NCBI RefSeq assembly: GCF_041224425.1
Contig: NZ_JBGFGL010000076.1
Location: 248,001 to 312,000 of the forward strand
Length of the DNA: 64,000 nt
Reading direction: 5' to 3'
Source: Psychroserpens sp041224425
GTDB lineage: Bacteria; Bacteroidota; Bacteroidia; Flavobacteriales; Flavobacteriaceae
Made by a program: the position numbers and the translations under genes. This document shows, in pieces, positions 58,677-64,000 of this stretch. The notes beneath the pieces were generated by a model. That model did not search any database and was not told where the DNA came from. It saw nothing but the letters and a program-made list of their open reading frames with translations. Positions within the stretch are counted from its first letter, which is position 1. Every line of letters starts with the position of its first letter.

Positions 58677-59900
58677 ATGAAATTGATTAGTAAAACAACC
58701 CGATTATTAGTGCTGTTAGTATTAGTGACAGCATTCTCTTGTAAAGAAGAATACCCAGATTTGGAAGATGGTCTTTATGCAGAGTTTGTGACTTCAAAAG
58801 ACACCATGATAGCTAAGCTATTTTATGATAAGGTTCCTGTGACTGTTGCTAATTTTGTAGCACTTGCTGAAGGCAATCATCCTATGGCTGAGGAACAATA
58901 TAAAGGCAAACCATTTTATAACGGATTGACATTCCATAGAGTTATGAATAATTTTATGATTCAAGGTGGTGATCCAACTGCCACTGGAACTGGTTCTCCA
59001 GGTTATAAATTTACTGCCGATTTTGATCAGAGTTTAAAACACGATAGGCCAGGTATTTTATCTATGGCGAATAGTGGCGGATTTAACACTAATGGCAGTC
59101 AGTTCTTTATTACTGAAGTCCCTTATCCGAGCTTAAATTTTTACGATGCTGATGGCAATCTAAAACCTTGTGACCAACCTCGTGTAAGCTGTCATTCCGT
59201 TTTTGGAGAATTGGTTAAAGGAATTGAAGTACAGGATTCCATTTCGAATGTCAAAACAGGCCCAGGGAACAAACCTCTGGAAGATGTGGTTATTAAGGAA
59301 GTAAATATTATCAGAAAAGGATCTGCTGCAAAATCATTTAATGCTGCTAAGGTTTTTGAATCTGAATTACCAAATGTCGAAAAAAGAATTGAAGATATTC
59401 AAGAAGAAGCTCGATTAAAGGCTGAAGAAGAACAACGTATTAGAGAAGAGAAAATCGCTGAAGCTTCAAAGGAAATGAAGCCAATTCTAGATGATTACAC
59501 TGCCAAAAGTAAAACCTTGGCCTCTGGCTTAAAAAAGCATATCCTAACCCAAGGTTCAGGTGAGAAACCAAAAACTGGCCAAAGTGCTATGATAGCTTAT
59601 GAAGGCTATTTCACAGACGGTCGTTTATTTGATAGTAATTCATTGGAAGTTGCCGAAAAGTATGGCATGGTGAATCCGAGACGTCAAGAAGCTGGAGCTT
59701 ATGGGCCGACGAGCATGCCTATTCAACCAGATGCGCAAATGATTTCAGGATTTAAGGAAGCTTTGGCCTCGATGCGAGTTGGTGAAAAAGCGTTTTTCTA
59801 TATTCCTGCACATTTGGCCTATGGCGAACGTGGCAGAGGCATGATTCCACCAAATACAGATTTGACTTTTATTCTTGAAATGACTGAGATTTCTCAATAA
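58677..59900 (+). CDS. Lipoprotein with cyclophilin and FKBP domains
   Basis: A 407-residue lipoprotein (LLVLLVLVTAFSC, Cys22). A cyclophilin-type PPIase domain covers ~30-215 (FYNGLTFHRVMNNFMIQGGDP, GILSMANSGGFNTNGSQFFIT). A charged helix (~235-275, EEARLKAEEEQRIREEKIAE) leads to an FKBP domain (~295-405; GQSAMIAYEGYFTDGRLFDSN, MISGFKEALASMRVGEKAFFYIPAHLAYGERG). Two unrelated isomerase folds on one outer-envelope lipoprotein are a Bacteroidota speciality. It probably works with GldI, six bases upstream, in folding exported proteins. Confidence 0.92.
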   Translation: MKLISKTTRLLVLLVLVTAFSCKEEYPDLEDGLYAEFVTSKDTMIAKLFYDKVPVTVANFVALAEGNHPMAEEQYKGKPFYNGLTFHRVMNNFMIQGGDPTATGTGSPGYKFTADFDQSLKHDRPGILSMANSGGFNTNGSQFFITEVPYPSLNFYDADGNLKPCDQPRVSCHSVFGELVKGIEVQDSISNVKTGPGNKPLEDVVIKEVNIIRKGSAAKSFNAAKVFESELPNVEKRIEDIQEEARLKAEEEQRIREEKIAEASKEMKPILDDYTAKSKTLASGLKKHILTQGSGEKPKTGQSAMIAYEGYFTDGRLFDSNSLEVAEKYGMVNPRRQEAGAYGPTSMPIQPDAQMISGFKEALASMRVGEKAFFYIPAHLAYGERGRGMIPPNTDLTFILEMTEISQ

Positions 59901-59921
59901 AACTCAATACCAAACAAGCAT

Positions 59922-59953
59922 AAAAAAGCCTTTCCAATGGAAAGGCTTTTTTT
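59922..59953. terminator. Bidirectional terminator
   Basis: AAAAAAGCCTTTCC pairs with GGAAAGGCTTTTTT around an AAT loop. It serves the PPIase gene and the convergent pepD. Confidence 0.9.
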
Positions 59954-59957
59954 ATCA

Positions 59958-61421
59958 TTACTTTTTCGGAATGCGTTTTAAAATTTCCAGTACATAATTC
60001 CAGTATTTCTGTACTGACGATATTTGTGCACGTTCGTCAGGTGAATGTGCTCCTCTAATATTTGGTCCGAAACTTATCATGTCCATCTCAGGATAATTGG
60101 TTCCCAAAATACCACATTCCAAACCAGCATGACATGCTGCTACATGAGGTTCTTCACCGTTGTTCAATTCTTTATAAAGCGGTACCATTACCTTAAGAAT
60201 ATCAGAATCCATATTGGGTTTCCAACCAGGATAATCACCACTATACGTCACATCACATCCAGCCAGCTCAAATGCAGAACGCAAAGCGTCGGCTAAATCC
60301 CATTTCGAACTTTCCACCGAACTTCGAGTTAAACAACCTATTTTAATTTGTCCGTCCTTGACCAATATACGAGCAATATTATTCGAGGTTTCCACCAAGT
60401 CTGGAATATCAGGACTCATTCTATACACACCATTAAGAGCTGCATAAATGGCTTTAATCAAACTTTCTTGAACACCTAATTCCATGACTTGATTTGGCAA
60501 CTCCATCGGGTTGATTTCAACTTTCAAGTCAGGTTCCATTGTTTTATATTCTAGTTGAATCGCTGCTGCCAAAGATTTTGTTTCCGATAGGAAATTATCT
60601 TCATTGGATTTTTCTATAGCAACTTTCGCTTGACTTTCCCTTGGAATGGCATTTCGCAAACTTCCTCCATCAATTTCAGAAATACGTAGACCATATTTTT
60701 CAAATCCGTTGAACAACAATCGGTTCATAATTTTGTTGGCATTTCCTAAACCTTCATGGATTTGCATTCCTGAATGTCCACCTTGCAAACCTTTTACAAC
60801 TATTTGATAACCTAAATGCGACTCTGAAACAGATTCTTGCTTATAAGATCTTGTTGCTGTCACATCAACGCCACCTGCACATCCTACTCCAATTTCATCA
60901 TCCTCTTCGGTGTCTAGATTCAGTAAAATATCTCCATCCAACATACCACCTTTCAATCCCATAGCTCCAGTCATTCCAGTTTCCTCATCTATGGTAAATA
61001 AGGCCTCAATAGCTGGATGTTCTATAGTATTGCTCTCAAGAATAGCCATTATGGTTGCCACTCCCAATCCGTTATCGGCTCCTAAAGTAGTACCCTTGGC
61101 CTTAACCCAATCACCTTCAACGAACATGTCGATACCTTGTGTCTCAAAATCGAATACTGTATCATTGTTTTTTTGGTGAACCATGTCCAAATGTGATTGC
61201 ATCACAACGGTTTTTCGGTCTTCCATACCAGAGGTTGCAGGTTTTTTTATGATGACATTACCCACTTCATCTTCAATTGTCTCCAGATTCAAACTGTTTC
61301 CAAAATTTTTCATGAATTCAATCACGCGTTCTTCCTTTTTGGATGGTCTTGGAACAGCGTTTAAATCTGCAAACTTATTCCATAAACCCTGTGGCTCCAA
61401 CTGTCTTATTTCAGCACTCAT
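59958..61421 (-). CDS. pepD: Cytosol non-specific dipeptidase (aminoacyl-histidine dipeptidase)
   Basis: An M20-family dipeptidase of 487 residues, the usual PepD length. The di-zinc ligands are recognisable in VVMQSHLDMVHQK, TTLGADNGLGVA, LFTIDEETGMTGAMGL, NLDTEEDDEIGVG and the late HAGLECG/PNIRGAHSPDE. It cleaves dipeptides such as Xaa-His in the cytoplasm. A minus-strand -7 element TACCTTTG runs 61450 to 61443. Confidence 0.95.
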   Translation of the reverse strand: MSAEIRQLEPQGLWNKFADLNAVPRPSKKEERVIEFMKNFGNSLNLETIEDEVGNVIIKKPATSGMEDRKTVVMQSHLDMVHQKNNDTVFDFETQGIDMFVEGDWVKAKGTTLGADNGLGVATIMAILESNTIEHPAIEALFTIDEETGMTGAMGLKGGMLDGDILLNLDTEEDDEIGVGCAGGVDVTATRSYKQESVSESHLGYQIVVKGLQGGHSGMQIHEGLGNANKIMNRLLFNGFEKYGLRISEIDGGSLRNAIPRESQAKVAIEKSNEDNFLSETKSLAAAIQLEYKTMEPDLKVEINPMELPNQVMELGVQESLIKAIYAALNGVYRMSPDIPDLVETSNNIARILVKDGQIKIGCLTRSSVESSKWDLADALRSAFELAGCDVTYSGDYPGWKPNMDSDILKVMVPLYKELNNGEEPHVAACHAGLECGILGTNYPEMDMISFGPNIRGAHSPDERAQISSVQKYWNYVLEILKRIPKK

Positions 61422-61442
61422 AATATTGTTTTTTTAGTTCCA

Positions 61443-61470
61443 CAAAGGTACATTCTTTTTAGTATTTTTG
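61443..61470. promoter_or_regulatory. Overlapping divergent promoters of pepD and the DUF3810 gene
   Basis: The minus-strand -7 element TACCTTTG (61450 to 61443) and the plus-strand -7 element TATTTTTG (61463-61470) are only 12 bases apart, in a 53-base gap. The plus-strand element lies four bases before the ATG at 61475, so that mRNA would be leaderless or nearly so. The two core promoters cover the same DNA and should exclude each other. Confidence 0.55.
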
Positions 61471-61474
61471 GTGT

Positions 61475-62542
61475 ATGCTAAAATACAAAAAAAGCCTCAT
61501 TGCCTTTTCAATTTTACCTCAGATTCTATTCCTGAAGCTATTAGCATTGTACCCTTCATTTGTAGAATCGGTTTATAGTCATGGACTTTACATTTATATT
61601 TCAAAACTGATGCGTTATACTTTTGGTTGGATTCCTTTTTCTGTAGGAGATCTACTTTACACCTTGCTAAGTATTTATGTCATCAGATGGGTTTTCCTAA
61701 ACAGAAAACGTATTATCAAGGATACCAAAAAATGGTTCCTTGATGTTCTTTCGGCTGTTTCCATTGGCTATTTTGCATTTCACTTACTTTGGGCCTTTAA
61801 TTATTATCGACTTCCACTACACGAGTCCTTATCTCTTGATAAAGACTATTCAACGCAAGAACTCATTGAACTTACTGAAAAGCTAACGACTAAAGTCAAC
61901 AAAATCCATTTAGAAATCACCAATAATGATTCTGTTATGGTAATAATGCCTTATTCAAAAGCTGAATTATTAAAAATGGTTCCTGAAGGCTACGATCAAT
62001 TGTCTGAAGAGTTTCCATATTTAGCATATCAACCTCGTAGTATCAAAACGTCCATTTACAGTTTACCACTAACTTATATGGGATTTTCTGGATATTTAAA
62101 TCCGTTCACCAATGAAGCCCAAGTTGACGGATTAATTCCTTCCTATAAATTTCCCACTACTGGAAGTCACGAAGTGGCGCATCAACTAGGTTATGCTGCG
62201 GAAAATGAAGCTAATTTTATTGGTAGCATGGCAGCTATGCATCATCCAAGTATATATTTTAAATATTCTGGACACGCTTTTGCTTTAAGGCATTGTTTAG
62301 GTGAACTGTATAGACGAGACCCTAAAACTTATGAAATGCTACTCTCAAATGTTCATATAGGCGTTTTGAAAAATTACCAAGAAGTACGATTGTTTTGGGA
62401 TGGCTATCAAAATATACTTGAACCTGTTTTTAAAACCACTTACAATAATTTCCTAAAAGCAAACAATCAATCTGCAGGTATGGAAAGCTACAGTTATGTT
62501 GTAGCCTTGTTGGTAAACTATTATAAAGATAATCCGTTATAA
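61475..62542 (+). CDS. DUF3810 membrane protein, putative metallopeptidase
   Basis: A 355-residue protein with three N-terminal membrane segments (~8-28, ~55-75, ~95-112; SLIAFSILPQILFLKLLAL, VGDLLYTLLSIYVIRWVF, DVLSAVSIGYFAFHLLWAF). The extracytoplasmic or cytoplasmic C-terminal domain carries the zinc-peptidase-like motif GSHEVAHQLGYAAENEANF (HEVAH with a downstream Glu). PTTGSHEVAHQ and the ENE pair look like a gluzincin site, but activity is not reported as far as I know. The substrate is unknown. Confidence 0.85.
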   Translation: MLKYKKSLIAFSILPQILFLKLLALYPSFVESVYSHGLYIYISKLMRYTFGWIPFSVGDLLYTLLSIYVIRWVFLNRKRIIKDTKKWFLDVLSAVSIGYFAFHLLWAFNYYRLPLHESLSLDKDYSTQELIELTEKLTTKVNKIHLEITNNDSVMVIMPYSKAELLKMVPEGYDQLSEEFPYLAYQPRSIKTSIYSLPLTYMGFSGYLNPFTNEAQVDGLIPSYKFPTTGSHEVAHQLGYAAENEANFIGSMAAMHHPSIYFKYSGHAFALRHCLGELYRRDPKTYEMLLSNVHIGVLKNYQEVRLFWDGYQNILEPVFKTTYNNFLKANNQSAGMESYSYVVALLVNYYKDNPL

Positions 62543-62619
62543 GAACGTTAAAAAGCTTTCAAAGGCAACTTAACTTTTGTTTAATTATTATCTTAGAAGC
62601 AAATTTAATCAACTATTAT

Positions 62620-64000
62620 ATGCTAAGAATTCCTCTAACGCTCTTGCTGCTATTTTGTAGTATTTCAATGTTCGCTCAAGAGTATTTTCCAAAAAATGAT
62701 GGTGTTAAAACTACAAACACCAATTACACTGCGTTTACAAACGCAAAGATTTATCTCAGTCCAAAAGAAGTCATAGAAAACGGGACACTTCTTATTAAGA
62801 ATGGAAAGGTTGTAGCTTCAGGCTCACAAGTATCTATTCCTAAAAATACAACTGTTATCAATCTTGATGGTAAATATATTTACCCATCCTTTATTGATAT
62901 GTTTACAGATTTTGGTGTTAACAAACCCGAACGTGCTAGTGGTAGTGGTAGAAGTCCGCAATACGAACCAACCCGAACAGGTTATTATTGGAATGACCAT
63001 GTTATGCCAGAAAACAATGCTATTTCGAAATTTAGTTTTGATTCAAAAAAAGCAAAAGACTTTTTAAATGCAGGGTTTGGAGTGGTTAACACACACATTC
63101 AAGATGGTATTGTAAGAGGTACTGGAACTTTAGTAGCGCTTAACACTGAAGACGGCAACGATATGTCTGTTCTTGATCAAACTTCTGGTCAATACTTGTC
63201 GTTCAGTAAAAGTGTTACCTCCAGACAATCCTATCCTGGTTCCATTATGGGAAGCATGGCATTATTGAGACAATTGTATCTCGATGCCGATTGGTATGCC
63301 AAAGGGAATAGTAAAACTAAAGACCTATCAATTGAAGCCCTAAACAGGAATAAAAAATTAGTTCAAATTTTTGATGCTGGCAGCAGAGCCAATGCTTTGA
63401 GAGCTGACAAAGTTGGCGATCAATTTGGAATACAGTATGTTATTTTAGGTGGTGGAGACGAGTATGAGCGTATTGATGAAATCAAGGCTACCAATGCGTC
63501 TTTTATCCTTCCAATCGATTTTCAAGATGCTTATGATGTTGAAAATGTATACTTGTCACAATCGCTCTCACTTAGTGATATGAGAGCCTGGAATCAAGAA
63601 CCTTCCAATCCAAAGGTTTTAGCTGATAACAATGTAACCTTTGCTTTTACAACACACGAGTTGAAATCGCCTAAAGAATTCAAATCCAATTTAATGAAGG
63701 CCATCTCGTATGGACTTTCAAAAGAAAAAGCTTTAGCAGCTCTCACAACCATTCCTGCAAAACTTCTAGGGAAATCTGCTCAATTAGGTCACTTAAAAGA
63801 AGGTGCATATGCCAACTTTTTAATTACTTCTGGCGATCTTTTTGAAGCGAAAACTACTGTTTATGAAAACTGGGTTCAAGGAAATCAAACAGTTTTAGAG
63901 AATATGAACCTTAAAGATGTAAGAGGAGATTATGAATTTACTTTAGCAGGAGATGCCTATAAAATGAGTCTCAAGGGCAGTTTGAGCAAATTGAAATCTG
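62620..64000 (+). CDS. Exported amidohydrolase-like protein with degenerate metal site (3' end outside window)
   Basis: The frame is open from ATG 62620 to the window end (460 codons), so the gene is cut at its 3' end. It starts with a signal peptide (LRIPLTLLLLFCSISMFAQ). Next comes the amidohydrolase composite-domain pattern IENGTLLIKNGKVVASGSQVSIP and INLDGKYIYPSFIDMFTDFG. The zinc-binding HxH expected after PSFID is replaced by MFTDF. Later residues (GLSKEKALAALTTIPAKLLGKSAQLGHLKEGAYANFLI) match the end of an amidohydrolase domain. Large Bacteroidota proteins of this type have a second, intact amidohydrolase half, which would lie beyond the window. Confidence 0.8.
   Translation, partial: MLRIPLTLLLLFCSISMFAQEYFPKNDGVKTTNTNYTAFTNAKIYLSPKEVIENGTLLIKNGKVVASGSQVSIPKNTTVINLDGKYIYPSFIDMFTDFGVNKPERASGSGRSPQYEPTRTGYYWNDHVMPENNAISKFSFDSKKAKDFLNAGFGVVNTHIQDGIVRGTGTLVALNTEDGNDMSVLDQTSGQYLSFSKSVTSRQSYPGSIMGSMALLRQLYLDADWYAKGNSKTKDLSIEALNRNKKLVQIFDAGSRANALRADKVGDQFGIQYVILGGGDEYERIDEIKATNASFILPIDFQDAYDVENVYLSQSLSLSDMRAWNQEPSNPKVLADNNVTFAFTTHELKSPKEFKSNLMKAISYGLSKEKALAALTTIPAKLLGKSAQLGHLKEGAYANFLITSGDLFEAKTTVYENWVQGNQTVLENMNLKDVRGDYEFTLAGDAYKMSLKGSLSKLKS

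Noticed and set aside
1..64000. CRISPR arrays, tRNA/rRNA genes, transposases, integrases or phage genes
   Set aside because: None was seen; repeats found are short and local, and all larger ORFs have housekeeping or flavobacterial family assignments.

Overview
The window is an AT-rich chromosomal segment of a marine-type member of the Flavobacteriaceae (Bacteroidota). The evidence is: C-terminal type IX secretion (T9SS) sorting domains on secreted proteins; the gliding lipoprotein GldI; promoters with the Bacteroidota -7 element TAnnTTTG rather than sigma70 boxes; a fused ccoNO cbb3 oxidase; LytTR two-component genes with 2TM proteins; and family-typical hypotheticals (DUF3810, DUF6265, DUF2141, LETM1-related). 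No rRNA, tRNA, CRISPR array, insertion sequence or prophage was seen. Both ends cut through a gene.

Layout. 1-7.6 kb: the 3' part of a T9SS-secreted endonuclease I-like protein, purL, a long-chain acyl-CoA ligase and a small membrane protein. 7.6-13.7 kb: a beta-oxidation operon, MarR regulator-fadN-fadA-fadE, preceded by two palindromic operator sites, one lying across the promoter. 13.7-21.8 kb: a beta-propeller/SnoaL fusion, DUF6265, a GH15 hydrolase divergent from a fused trehalose-6-phosphate synthase/phosphatase, an M28 peptidase and a T9SS cargo protein. 22-29.2 kb: a YdeI-like protein, a small membrane protein, an AAA+/VWA pair and a large BNR/VPS10-type secreted protein.

29.2-46.9 kb is a low-oxygen island: a Crp/Fnr regulator, copper ATPase ccoI, hemN, ccoS-ccoNO-ccoQ-ccoP-ccoG-fixH-SafE, two universal stress proteins, a split-barrel flavoprotein, a GCS2-like amidoligase fused to CBS domains with an aspartoacylase-like partner, a stand-alone CBS protein, and sodC. 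Five copies of a dyad ATGAY-N4-RTCAT lie in it. Each has the same spacing to a -7 element, and one serves two divergent promoters. I read this as the local regulon of the Fnr-like protein, with class II (about -41.5) activation; this is the strongest unreported-looking signal in the window.

47-64 kb: an ECF sigma/anti-sigma pair, a LETM1-related protein, a J-domain protein whose HPD is HPE, a LytS/LytR operon with four 2TM modules (one fused to the kinase), a T9SS subtilase, ndk, nrnA-gldI-cyclophilin/FKBP, pepD, a DUF3810 putative metallopeptidase and the 5' part of an amidohydrolase-like protein whose HxH site is missing.

All calls rest on reading the sequence and recalled family knowledge; no database search was run.
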